Below are positions 16,908 to 26,192 of a DNA stretch of 40,074 bases, in pieces. Position 1 is the stretch's first letter. Each line of letters begins with the position of its first letter. The position numbers and the translations under genes were made by a program. Below the pieces are notes generated by a model. That model worked only from the letters and a program-made list of their open reading frames with translations, searched no databases and was not told the DNA's origin. The stretch comes from Microcaldota archaeon (lineage in GTDB: Archaea; Micrarchaeota; Micrarchaeia; Anstonellales; Bilamarchaeaceae): assembly GCA_016926175.1 (NCBI GenBank), contig JAFGPA010000006.1, forward strand, positions 1-40,074. Reading direction: 5' to 3'.

Positions 16908-18137
16908 TTATCTTTTTATCCAGAAATTCAGGAAGAGCAGGATGACAAGGGCAGAAAGGAATCCTAAAACAATTTCTACATTCATAAGGCTGTCCATTTC
17001 AAATGTCCCGCTTTTTCTTGTGGTTGAAGCATTTACAGAAATGCCGGTTTCTGTGTATGAGTTATTGTGGGAAAGCATTCTGGAAAGAAGGGTTTCATTG
17101 TAATACGCTTCATTTTCAAACGAATCAACAACATAAAGCGAAAGGTTGTTTTGTCCAAGACCGGCATAACTGTAATTGAACTGGTAGATGTAGGTAAAGG
17201 AATGGTTGTGTCTTTCCAGTTGAAACGGGGAAGAGGCATTGATGTCTTCTGCCCAGTTGGCTTCATTGGGCAGTGCTGAGATTATTTCCTGAAGGCCAAA
17301 TTCATTTGTAGTGATGCTGTAGTAGCGGGGAGTGTAATTCACCGAACTGTTGCCGTTGAGCGTTATTTCAGCATACTCAAGAGGCACCTGGGAGAGAACA
17401 ACAACATTGAACTGGTTGTTCCTGAACCATTGTTCCCTGAGAATCGGCGTCTGAAGGAAAAAAAGCTTCTGATATCCTCCGGCAAGAATGGATTTGTTTA
17501 ATGATAATGTCTGGCTGGCATTGTAATTTACCGTAGTTGTGTAGCAGTCGGGGGAAATACGGTCAACAATTTCATAGACATAAGTTACGTTGCCTTCAAT
17601 ATTCACATCAAGATATTCAAACCCCGAAGCATTTTCCATTGCAAGGAGGATTGATTCCGGAACCGGAATGTGGGTTGAATTGGACTGTATTGCTTCTGAG
17701 AAATTCCCAAGGGTAAAATTGACGGTCATATTGTAGGAGATGTATGTCTGGTTTTCGAATTCAACGCAGTAATCATTATCAAGGTCACACCGCCAGTTAT
17801 AATCATGGTTTCTTGACGGTGAATTGTACCAGTCGGCATCGCAGATGAAATCGCCAAGGCCATCGGCAGGTTTGGCCCAGAGGTGCCCCTGTGAAATATT
17901 TGCTGCAATTATTATTGTAAGCCCTTCAACAGGATAGGTTATATTGTCCAGAAGAAGGCTTGGCCCGGCAATTGTAAAATTCGATAGTATGGGTATTTCC
18001 CGCTGAAGAACCATAATGGTAAATTCAGTTGTATTTGCCTGGAAAGTTGCATTGGCTTGGTTGTTGTATGAAACAGCCTCTTCAAACGGAGCCTGGGCAA
18101 AGGCAAGAGGAATCAGGAAAAGAAGTAAAAGCCTCAT
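16908..18137 (-). CDS. Secreted, membrane-anchored, N-glycosylation-sequon-dense surface protein
   Basis: Signal peptide MRLLLLFLIPLAFAQA, about 23 N-X-S/T sequons counted by eye, C-terminal TM (IVLGFLSALVILLFLNFWIKR). Confidence 0.8.
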   Translation of the reverse strand: MRLLLLFLIPLAFAQAPFEEAVSYNNQANATFQANTTEFTIMVLQREIPILSNFTIAGPSLLLDNITYPVEGLTIIIAANISQGHLWAKPADGLGDFICDADWYNSPSRNHDYNWRCDLDNDYCVEFENQTYISYNMTVNFTLGNFSEAIQSNSTHIPVPESILLAMENASGFEYLDVNIEGNVTYVYEIVDRISPDCYTTTVNYNASQTLSLNKSILAGGYQKLFFLQTPILREQWFRNNQFNVVVLSQVPLEYAEITLNGNSSVNYTPRYYSITTNEFGLQEIISALPNEANWAEDINASSPFQLERHNHSFTYIYQFNYSYAGLGQNNLSLYVVDSFENEAYYNETLLSRMLSHNNSYTETGISVNASTTRKSGTFEMDSLMNVEIVLGFLSALVILLFLNFWIKR

Positions 18138-20047
18138 AATATATCCTGGAGTTTGTCGATCGGAACGAACTGTATTGAATCATTGGCCTGGAGAATTTCA
18201 ATCCTGGAAAGCTCATCATTGGACAGTGATTTCATTATCTGTTTGAGTTCAGACTTATCATCCAGTATAATGATGGCTTTTTTCTGGAACTTCTGGCCAT
18301 AGAATCCTATTTCAATATCGCCGGCAATGAATTTCTCGCCATCATACTTGAAGAATGTGCCGCTTTCAATGAGTTTTTCCCTTATTATTCTTTTGAGGGT
18401 ATTTCTTTTGATATCGCCTTCCCCTTTAAGCTGGTAATAATCCCGATGTGATTCTACAATGCCTTTTTTTGCAAGCTTTTTCAGAATTTCCTCGACGTTT
18501 CCCTCGGTGACATCGGCGCCGTTTGTAAGATACCTTTTAAGGGAAATTGCAAATTCCTGGGGGGTTATTGGTGATTTCCCAAGATTCATGTCTTCCCTGA
18601 TCTTGGAGAAGCTTTCAACAGTTCTTTCCATTGGAACCCTTATCTCTTCCCTTATTTCCGAGGCCGATTCGCCGAATCTCAGGGCATACATTGGTTTTCT
18701 GGACATCCTTGCCACAACAAATATTATTGCAACAAGCGCAAGACCCGGAAGGCCGTATCTGATATAAATATCGAAAAAGCCTTCCTGGGTGTTCTCATAT
18801 GTGTATTGCAACGTTGTGCCAAGCATCTGGAAATTGAATGTGTTTGTTCCCTGGGGCAGCTTTGCATTTACAGCAATCTGCCCGTCGCCCACATAGTATT
18901 TCTTTGAATCCTTGGATTCGCCAAGAGAAACGTAGGCTTCCTCATTCTTTACAGGTTCTCCGTCCGAGGTAACTGAAAAGACATATGTAAGCCCGTATCT
19001 TTCCTGAAGATCGATTTTCACATTGCGTATGTGAAGAAGTCCGCTTGCAATGACTTCATCATTGTCCTCAGCCGTCACAATATATTCGCCCGGATCATCA
19101 AACTTCAGTTTTTTTACAAATACATTCTGGTCAGTAACACGGCGGAGAAATTCGCTGTCAACTATTTTGCCGTCTTTTTTCACGTTGAGGACTGCTGTGC
19201 CATTGGTTTTGTTGAGTTCAAAGCGAAGGGTTGAAATCTGCCACGGATACTGGCTGACAGGAACCATTTCAAGCAGCTGTTCATCATAGAAAAGCTGGCT
19301 GGAATCGGCAAAGCCGTAGAGCTGGTTGTCAAGCTCATATATAAGACGGATATAAGAGGAATTTTTTGCCGGTATGGCAATTGTGCTGGTTCCATCAGGC
19401 CCAAGTGCCTGGGTCTTGTTTGTTTTCTGGTCCCAGGCCTGATAAAGTATCATTTCTTTCAGGGACTGATTGAATTCATTGAGGGTTCCGTTGAATTGCA
19501 CCACTCTTTGCCTTTGCTGAGGGGTAAGGGAAGCGTACCAGTCCTGCTGTTTGATTCCTCTGCTGAGGACAAGATCACAGTCACCAATGTAAATAATCGT
19601 TCCGTTAGATGAATTACTGAGAAGATTGAACAGTACATAGGAGGGAATTGCCCCTGTAGGAACGATATAAATCTCGTTTCCTATTGTTGTTTGTTCGGTC
19701 ACAGTAAAATTATATCCGTATTTTTGCAGATCGCGCAAATCCTCGACAAGTTGTGGAAGCCTTGTAGCATCTATTGCCTGGGAATCGTTGATTATGACAA
19801 TTGAGGTTTTGGGGGGTGAACTGTATGAAATCGCAGTGATGTTTCCGGTCCCCCGGTAATTATAAACAGCATAGCCGTTTGTTCCTGCTGTTCCAAATTC
19901 AAGAACCTTGAAAACGGCGGGGGATTTTTCCACTACAGGGCTTATTTCAACATCGGAAAGGAAAAACACTGCAAGTACCCCAATCAGGCCTACGAATAAA
20001 AGCAGCATGAATATTATAAGTCCGATCAAAATATTTTTCAGTTTCAT
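18134..20047 (-). CDS. Large membrane protein: N-terminal TM, sequon-rich ectodomain, second TM, cytoplasmic winged-helix-like region
   Basis: N-terminal TM ILIGLIIFMLLLFVGLIGVLAVFFL, second TM YGLPGLALVAIIFVVARM, then VTEGNVEEILKKLAKKGIVESHRDYYQLKG. ATGA overlaps with neighbours. Confidence 0.75.
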   Translation of the reverse strand: MKLKNILIGLIIFMLLLFVGLIGVLAVFFLSDVEISPVVEKSPAVFKVLEFGTAGTNGYAVYNYRGTGNITAISYSSPPKTSIVIINDSQAIDATRLPQLVEDLRDLQKYGYNFTVTEQTTIGNEIYIVPTGAIPSYVLFNLLSNSSNGTIIYIGDCDLVLSRGIKQQDWYASLTPQQRQRVVQFNGTLNEFNQSLKEMILYQAWDQKTNKTQALGPDGTSTIAIPAKNSSYIRLIYELDNQLYGFADSSQLFYDEQLLEMVPVSQYPWQISTLRFELNKTNGTAVLNVKKDGKIVDSEFLRRVTDQNVFVKKLKFDDPGEYIVTAEDNDEVIASGLLHIRNVKIDLQERYGLTYVFSVTSDGEPVKNEEAYVSLGESKDSKKYYVGDGQIAVNAKLPQGTNTFNFQMLGTTLQYTYENTQEGFFDIYIRYGLPGLALVAIIFVVARMSRKPMYALRFGESASEIREEIRVPMERTVESFSKIREDMNLGKSPITPQEFAISLKRYLTNGADVTEGNVEEILKKLAKKGIVESHRDYYQLKGEGDIKRNTLKRIIREKLIESGTFFKYDGEKFIAGDIEIGFYGQKFQKKAIIILDDKSELKQIMKSLSNDELSRIEILQANDSIQFVPIDKLQDIL

Positions 20048-21399
20048 AGATCCAACCTTGATCTTTTAAGGAAGTCAAGATCATTCTTATAGAATGTCCG
20101 GATATCATCAAGTTCGAGTGCAAGCATTAAGGGCCTTTCGAGGCTAAGCCCCCAGGCAAGAACAGGATAGATTCCTGCAAGCGGAATGCTCACTTCGGGC
20201 CTGAAAATTCCTGCACCGCCAAGCTCCATCCATTTTTTCTTTTCCTCGAAATAGACTTCTATTTCCAGGCTCGGTTCGGTATATGGAAAATAGCTTGGTC
20301 TGAACTGTATTTTTTCAAATCCGAGTTTTGAGTAGAAAAGCTTCAGGATGCCAAGAAGATCAGTAAATTTGGCGCCTTCCCATGCAATGATGCCTTCCAC
20401 CTGGTGGAATTCGGCAAGATGGCTGTAGTCTGTTGCCTCGTTCCTGAAAACGCGGCCAATGGCAAAGAATTTTCTTGGTTTTTTGTCTTTAAGAGCTGCG
20501 AGGCTGCGGGCAGAAAGGCTGGTGGTATGGGTCCGGAGCACTGATTTTTGCGCATTCTCGGGATTCCATTTGTATTTCCACCCTTCTTCATGGGCTTTCT
20601 TTACTCGTTCCACAAGCTTGTTTTGTGGAAGCGGCGATTTGTGATTGAGATAAAAAGTATCGGCAAGCTCCCTTGCCGGATGGTCCTGGGGCTGAAAAAG
20701 TGCATCGAAATTCCAGAAAGAGCTTTCAACAATGCTTCCTTCAATCTCTTCAAAACCAAGCTCTGTCATTATAGCCTTCATTTTCCTCGTGATGCTTGTA
20801 ATCGGATGATTTTTGCCCAGAGGAGCATCAGGACCGGGAACATTGACGTCAAAGCCAGTTGCAGAATACTTTTTACCGGTTAATTCAACAGTGATGCTGT
20901 GAAGCATATTAACATCGACAAGTTTTCTCCTTATGAATTCTTCGCAAACGGGTTTCAGCTCATCATTACACGTTCCGGATTCGGCAATCTCATCATAGGT
21001 TTTTTTAAGCCGGGCTATATGTGATTCGACTTCTTCTTCAGTTTTCGTTGGCTGGAGTTTGCCTCCTTCTATTGCAACAAAACCGTGCTGTTTTGCCCAG
21101 CGGATTCCGATTGATTTTTCTGCCGGGTCAAGGCCGGCAACTGATGCGCCCTTCAGGGATTTAAGGAATACTGAATGCTCAGGGAATGGCTGCTTTCCGG
21201 TTGCATAGCTGACAAGCTCTTCAGTAGGGACATGAGAACTGGTTGTTTCTGTTTTTTGCCTGACAAAGCCTCTTTCCTTTAATGATTCGACTATTCTCCT
21301 TACCGAATCCTCGTTAAGCCCGGTTTCCTGTGCGATTATTTTTATGGATAGCGGCTTTTGCAAAACCTCGATTACCTTATTCTCTCCCCTGTACATCAT
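20044..21399 (-). CDS. pheS: Phenylalanyl-tRNA synthetase alpha subunit
   Basis: N-terminal HTH-like region and class II motifs (GFEEIEGSIVESSFWNFDALFQPQDHPARE, FRNEATDYSHLAEFHQVEG, ELGGAGIFRPEV, AWGLSLERPLMLAL). Confidence 0.95.
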   Translation of the reverse strand: MMYRGENKVIEVLQKPLSIKIIAQETGLNEDSVRRIVESLKERGFVRQKTETTSSHVPTEELVSYATGKQPFPEHSVFLKSLKGASVAGLDPAEKSIGIRWAKQHGFVAIEGGKLQPTKTEEEVESHIARLKKTYDEIAESGTCNDELKPVCEEFIRRKLVDVNMLHSITVELTGKKYSATGFDVNVPGPDAPLGKNHPITSITRKMKAIMTELGFEEIEGSIVESSFWNFDALFQPQDHPARELADTFYLNHKSPLPQNKLVERVKKAHEEGWKYKWNPENAQKSVLRTHTTSLSARSLAALKDKKPRKFFAIGRVFRNEATDYSHLAEFHQVEGIIAWEGAKFTDLLGILKLFYSKLGFEKIQFRPSYFPYTEPSLEIEVYFEEKKKWMELGGAGIFRPEVSIPLAGIYPVLAWGLSLERPLMLALELDDIRTFYKNDLDFLKRSRLDL

Positions 21400-22211
21400 T
21401 CCTCCCCTCTTCTTTTCGACATCAAAATATAAAGATATGATCCTATCACTGCAACAAGCAGGATCACCAGCGGGATTCCATGCGGACTGCTAAGGATATT
21501 GCTGCTGCCCCTTGCAATATCACCGAAAAAATCAGTAACTTCCTTGTCAATGCTGCCTTCAACGTCAAAAACCAGTGAAAACTTCACCAGGACTATATCT
21601 TCCCATTCAAGACTGTCTATATGAGCCGGAAACTCATAAAACTGGTAGGCCGGCAGAGGATTGATATCCAAGGTTATGCTGTCTGAAGGAAGGTCTATAA
21701 TAAGATAAATGCGGTCTTCAAGGACTATGTTATTTTCAGGGGTTGTTGTGAAGGAAAGGGCCTCAGGATTGATGGTATATCTTTTTGTTCTTGGCTTGTA
21801 TTTTTCAACAGTAAAAAGGCCTGTCCCGGGCTGAGGGGTCTCATTGGCAAATGAGGGATATGCCCAATAGTCAAGTATGAGTTCGCCGTGGCAGGTATTC
21901 TGGATGGGATTGCATTTTGTCCGCGGCTGGGGCCTGATACGAAAATCACGGATATCCACAACAGCAGGATTGGTATGAAATTTTACGTCCTTGAGGCCTG
22001 TATAGTTGGACCAGACGGAAAGCTTGTTGTTGGTTATTCCGCTGTCATAAAGAGACATGGAATAATTCCCGGTCATGATCATTTTTATTGATTCGTGGAC
22101 TTTGGCACTTCCGTCATCCTGTATATCGCTTATTTTTACTTCTACTCTTTCGATCAGGAATTCAGCATGCACCAGCGACAGTAACAGTAACAAGATGAGA
22201 AGCCGCTTCAT
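21396..22211 (-). CDS. Secreted/membrane-anchored surface protein of unknown function
   Basis: ORF 21396..22304 with likely start at MKRLLILLLLLSLVHA (signal peptide). C-terminal TM IPLVILLVAVIGSYLYILM. Confidence 0.7.
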   Translation of the reverse strand: MKRLLILLLLLSLVHAEFLIERVEVKISDIQDDGSAKVHESIKMIMTGNYSMSLYDSGITNNKLSVWSNYTGLKDVKFHTNPAVVDIRDFRIRPQPRTKCNPIQNTCHGELILDYWAYPSFANETPQPGTGLFTVEKYKPRTKRYTINPEALSFTTTPENNIVLEDRIYLIIDLPSDSITLDINPLPAYQFYEFPAHIDSLEWEDIVLVKFSLVFDVEGSIDKEVTDFFGDIARGSSNILSSPHGIPLVILLVAVIGSYLYILMSKRRGEE

Positions 22212-22277
22212 GGTATTTTCACTCCAGTAAGATATATAAGGTGAGCTTTTAAAACAGCTTTCTGATAAATCTTCTCT

Positions 22278-23348
22278 ATGAAGATTTCTACTCTTGGAAG
22301 CCATTCGGCATTAGATGTAAGTGAAGGGGCAAAAAATGAGGGATACAGAACTGTAGTTGTTGCCCAGAGGGGAAGGGAGAAAACTTATCTTGGGACATAT
22401 AAGACAAGAAAGCGCGGGGATGCGGAAGTGGGGGTTGTAGATGAAGTTATTCTTGTCGACAAATTCAGCCAGATTATCGAAAGGCAGAGGGAACTCGAAG
22501 GAAGCATATTCGTGCCCAACAGGTCATTTGCCGTTTATGTCGGATATGAAAGAATAGAGAGGGATTTCAGGATTCCTGTTTTCGGGAATAAATATTTGCT
22601 GCGGGCAGAAGAAAGGGATGCTCCGAAAAACCAGTATTATCTAATGGAAAAGGCAGGAATAAGATCACCAAGGAAATTCAGGACACCGGAGGACATTGAC
22701 AAGCTGGCGATTGTTAAGGTCAATGAAGCGCAAAGAAGCTATGAAAGGGCATTTTTCCTTGCAGGCAATTATGATGAATACAGGGAAACAGGCGAAAGAA
22801 TGATTGCTTCCGGAAAGATCAAAAGAGAGGATCTTGAAAAAGCAGCCATTGAGGAATACATTGTAGGTGCCCATTTCAATTTCAACTTTTTCTATTCACC
22901 GGTGCATGAAGAGCTTGAGCTGCTTGGAATTGATACAAGAAGGCAGACAAATATTGACGGCTATCTGAGAATGCCTGCCGATGAGCAGCTGGAATTATTG
23001 AAAAAGCAGAAGCCTTCAACAATAGAGGTAGGCCATATTGCATGCACTCTCAGGGAATCATTGCTGGAACAGGTATTTGAACTTGGGGAAAAATTCGTCC
23101 ATGCCTGCCAGAAGGAATACAAGGATGGCATCATTGGGCCTTTCGCACTGCAGGGCGCAATGCTTGAAGAAGGAAAGGAAGAGTTTGCATGTTTTGATAT
23201 TTCAATGAGAATGCCCGGCTCGCCCGGAACAAGGTTTACGCCGTATTCCGGATATCTCCATAGAAAGAGCATTTCTTTTGGAAGAAGAATTGCCATTGAA
23301 GTAAAGGAAGCGGAAAGGAAAAACGCAATTGACAGGATTACCACGTAA
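22278..23348 (+). CDS. purP: Formate-dependent AICAR ligase (archaeal purine biosynthesis)
   Basis: MKISTLGSHSALDVSEGAKNEGYRTVVVAQRGREKTY, FVPNRSFAVYVGYERIE, FNFNFFYSP, RMPGSPGTRFTPYSGYLHRK. Confidence 0.93.
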   Translation: MKISTLGSHSALDVSEGAKNEGYRTVVVAQRGREKTYLGTYKTRKRGDAEVGVVDEVILVDKFSQIIERQRELEGSIFVPNRSFAVYVGYERIERDFRIPVFGNKYLLRAEERDAPKNQYYLMEKAGIRSPRKFRTPEDIDKLAIVKVNEAQRSYERAFFLAGNYDEYRETGERMIASGKIKREDLEKAAIEEYIVGAHFNFNFFYSPVHEELELLGIDTRRQTNIDGYLRMPADEQLELLKKQKPSTIEVGHIACTLRESLLEQVFELGEKFVHACQKEYKDGIIGPFALQGAMLEEGKEEFACFDISMRMPGSPGTRFTPYSGYLHRKSISFGRRIAIEVKEAERKNAIDRITT

Positions 23349-23358
23349 TAAAAAAAGA

Positions 23359-23760
23359 TCAGTAAGGCTCGGCATTGCCCAGGATGAACGGACCTAGCAT
23401 TTTTGTTGCTTTTCTTGGCTTGTCAACATCAAGTGCAAAAATTCCGTCGCTTGAATCCACAGACAATGTAGAAAGCTCTTTAACAGTGATTTTTTCAACC
23501 TCCAGCATTTCTGTGATTTTATCCATTGAATTGTTGGATACTTTTATTACAATTGATGATGGATTTGTAGTTCTGAAGCCGTTCATTGCCAGGGTATCTC
23601 CTGCTTTTTTGATATCCTTTACTTCAAGGCTGATAATCGCTTTTCCTCCAATCACATCAACGTGCAAACCGTCAATGTTCACATTGGACTTCCCAAGTAT
23701 GTAGGAAATATCGGCCAAAAGGCCCACCCTGTCATCTGACACTATAGTTACTGACTTCAT
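23359..23760 (-). CDS. Stand-alone ACT-domain protein (probably two ACT modules)
   Basis: MKSVTIVSDDRVGLLADISYILGKSNVNIDGLHVDVIGGKAIISLEV, followed by a second beta-alpha-beta half. Confidence 0.8.
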   Translation of the reverse strand: MKSVTIVSDDRVGLLADISYILGKSNVNIDGLHVDVIGGKAIISLEVKDIKKAGDTLAMNGFRTTNPSSIVIKVSNNSMDKITEMLEVEKITVKELSTLSVDSSDGIFALDVDKPRKATKMLGPFILGNAEPY

Positions 23761-23772
23761 CTTTGATCACCT

Positions 23773-24048
23773 TTACAATAACGCTACAAGGCTTTTTCCT
23801 ATATGATCAAGCTCCTGGAATTCATCCAGGTCCCCGCACATAAAGGCTTTCACCTTTGCCCGTGTTATTGACTTCAATATTCTGACTTTTTCTGCTCCTG
23901 ACAAAGAGGCTTCTCCGCTTTCAAGAGCCATTCTTAACTGCCCGACAACATCGACCATGAATCCTTTCTCAGGATCCTTGAGCTCAAGACCCCATTCGAG
24001 CATTGAGGTCAGTCCCATCAGCCTCTTTTCCGTTTTAGTACAATACAT
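23773..24048 (-). CDS. Small hypothetical protein
   Basis: ORF 23773..24087, likely start MYCTKTEKRLMG at 24048 after a GGGGGG stretch, with TATA-like TTTATATG upstream. Confidence 0.6.
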   Translation of the reverse strand: MYCTKTEKRLMGLTSMLEWGLELKDPEKGFMVDVVGQLRMALESGEASLSGAEKVRILKSITRAKVKAFMCGDLDEFQELDHIGKSLVALL

Positions 24049-24062
24049 AACCATCCCCCCAC

Positions 24063-24075
24063 CATAGTTACTATG
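24063..24075. promoter_or_regulatory. Inverted repeat CATAGTTACTATG near the presumed transcription start of the 23773..24048 gene
   Basis: CATAGT-T-ACTATG is a perfect inverted repeat. It lies downstream of TATA-like sequence at about 24085-24094 (minus strand reads TATTTATATG). Confidence 0.5.
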
Positions 24076-24284
24076 TGCCGAGGACATATAAATACTTTTC
24101 GCGAAAAAATGTGTGAAAATCTCATTTTCTTTTTAGACATTGTACAAAATAACTCAAAATTTATGTTACAGTGGGTAAAAAACCAGAAGAACCAGGTAAC
24201 TTGAAGCATTTCTAATTACTATGTGGGAAACAGTATGGAAGTGGTATAAGTAACAGATTAAATTCTTGATGAAGAAAAGAAATC

Positions 24285-25151
24285 ATGCTAATCGTAATTT
24301 CAGATAATATGGAACAGCGGGTACTGGATGAAATCAGGGAACTGGGCACTGTGGAATATAAGCCCGAAAACCTTGAAAACTCCATAAGGAATGCAGATGT
24401 TCTCATCGTAAGAAGTGCAACAAAAGTTACTGCTGGTCTTTTGTCTAAAGCGGAAAAACTGAGGCTTGTTATAAGGGCGGGGGTTGGTACTGATAACATT
24501 GACCTTGCAGCTGCAAAGGAAAGAAAGGTGGCGGTTAAGAATACGCCGGAAGCTTCCACCAATGCAGTTGCTGAGCTTGCCCTTGGGGTTATAATAACAG
24601 GACTGAGGAATGTGCAGAAGGCACACCATCAGATGAAAAACGGGGAATGGAAGAAAAAGGAGCTTGTAGGAAATGAAATTGCAGGCAAAACACTTGGGGT
24701 CATAGGGTATGGAAGAATTGGACGGTCCCTTGCAGAAAAGGCAAAGGCACTGGGAATGAGGATAATTGCATACAATTCGCCTGCCCCGGATGGGAAGGAA
24801 TTTGTAGATCTTGACGCTTTGTTTGCGCAATCAGATGTCATTTCATTGCATGTACCTTTAACCGCACAAACAAAAAACATGATAAACAGGGAAGCAATTG
24901 CAAAGATGAAAGAGGGGGTTTTCATTGTCAATACCTCGAGAGGAGAGGTAATTGATGAGGAGGCCCTTTATGAAGGATGCAAAACAAAGCTTAAGGGAGC
25001 AGCTCTGGATGTCTACAAAAGCGAGCCTTACACAGGAAAACTGCTTGAACTGGACAATGTTTATTGCACCCCGCACATTGCTGCAAGCACAAAAGAAGCG
25101 CAGGAAAGGATAGGAAGGAGCATTGTTGATATCCTGAAAGAGTTTAAATAA
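24285..25151 (+). CDS. serA: D-3-phosphoglycerate dehydrogenase / D-2-hydroxyacid dehydrogenase, short form without ACT domain
   Basis: LRLVIRAGVGTDNIDLAAA, TLGVIGYGRIGRSLAEKAKALGM, VNTSRGEVIDEEAL, CTPHIAASTKEAQERIG. Confidence 0.87.
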   Translation: MLIVISDNMEQRVLDEIRELGTVEYKPENLENSIRNADVLIVRSATKVTAGLLSKAEKLRLVIRAGVGTDNIDLAAAKERKVAVKNTPEASTNAVAELALGVIITGLRNVQKAHHQMKNGEWKKKELVGNEIAGKTLGVIGYGRIGRSLAEKAKALGMRIIAYNSPAPDGKEFVDLDALFAQSDVISLHVPLTAQTKNMINREAIAKMKEGVFIVNTSRGEVIDEEALYEGCKTKLKGAALDVYKSEPYTGKLLELDNVYCTPHIAASTKEAQERIGRSIVDILKEFK

Positions 25152-25172
25152 ATCACCAAAGAAGAATTTTTA

Positions 25173-25649
25173 ATGGCAAAACTGAAGAAAGAATCTTATT
25201 TAGCCCAGATTTTTGCATACTTCAAGAATCACGAATATGAGAAAGCATATGAATTCGGGGAAGAGTTCACAGGAAGCCACCCGACTGAAATGATCTCCCA
25301 CCTGCTTCTTGCAAAGGCTGCATTCAGGCTGGAAAGATATGAAAAGGCCGCAGAAGAGGCAAGGGCAGCCTTCAACCTTGCAGCTTCACCTGAGGATATG
25401 GCAGTCTCGGCAATACTTGCAAGCACGGCATACTACCAGACAAAAGAATTCGGAAAGGGATATGAGCTGCTGGAGAAAATGAAAAAAATAAGGAATACCG
25501 AAGAGATAGAAAAGATGCTTTTTATACTCAGCATCGCAAAAAATGACCATAAAAAAGCAATGGAACACCTTGACGAATTGGCAAAAATAAACAGGAAAAC
25601 TGCTGAGGAACTTATTCTGGAATATCTACGAAAAACTCAAGAATCTTAA
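25173..25649 (+). CDS. TPR-like helical repeat protein
   Basis: Repeated helical hairpins (HEYEKAYEFGEEFTGSHPTEMISHLLLAKAAFRLERYEKAAEEARAAF). Confidence 0.65.
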   Translation: MAKLKKESYLAQIFAYFKNHEYEKAYEFGEEFTGSHPTEMISHLLLAKAAFRLERYEKAAEEARAAFNLAASPEDMAVSAILASTAYYQTKEFGKGYELLEKMKKIRNTEEIEKMLFILSIAKNDHKKAMEHLDELAKINRKTAEELILEYLRKTQES

Positions 25650-25655
25650 ATACTC

Positions 25656-26192
25656 GTGCACAAAATTGTTTTAATGCCCATATCAGCAGAAAGTGAAAAA
25701 CCAGGAAAGGGAAAACGGGACAAAATAGGCAAGGAACCCATGCTAAGCAGTGGAATTGAAACTTTGACAAGAAACCAGATCATTGCAAGGCTCGGGAACA
25801 TCTGCAGCGGATGGAACGATACAGCCGGAAAAATATTGAATATTCCTGAAGAGATGTTTACAAAGAAAACGCAGTCCGCAGAAATTTTTTCTCGAGACAG
25901 GCAGGCAGATCCTTCAGAATTCATAGCATTTTTTCATTTTCGCGGACAACTCCCAAAGGCTAATGACCTGACTATTATGGCATATGAGACTTCCGGAAAT
26001 GCCTATATTGTGATTTATGATCCTGGAAAAAGAATTTTGTTCAGGGACCAGATATCCAGCTATCATTCCAAAAGCAGAAATAACTGGGAGGAAATGGAAA
26101 AATTAATGCAAAATATTGAAGGGAGAGCAGGAAAAGGGGAGATAGCAGTATATGACAATGTTGTAGGCTCTTCCAGAATAGTGAAAAGCTAA
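25656..26192 (+). CDS. Hypothetical protein
   Basis: 178-aa ORF in a clean interval. Start could be GTG at 25656 or ATG at 25674 (MPISAESEKPGKGK). Convergent 4-bp overlap with the 1443-aa gene. Confidence 0.6.
   Translation: MHKIVLMPISAESEKPGKGKRDKIGKEPMLSSGIETLTRNQIIARLGNICSGWNDTAGKILNIPEEMFTKKTQSAEIFSRDRQADPSEFIAFFHFRGQLPKANDLTIMAYETSGNAYIVIYDPGKRILFRDQISSYHSKSRNNWEEMEKLMQNIEGRAGKGEIAVYDNVVGSSRIVKS

Noticed and set aside
24090-24285. Possible C/D-box RNA or riboswitch in the serA upstream gap (TGATGA near 24267)
   Set aside because: A single C-box-like hexamer without a paired D box or kink-turn geometry; more likely a 5' leader.
24300-24830. 176-aa minus-strand ORF, Cys/Phe-rich
   Set aside because: Antisense to serA; an artefact of the opposite strand.
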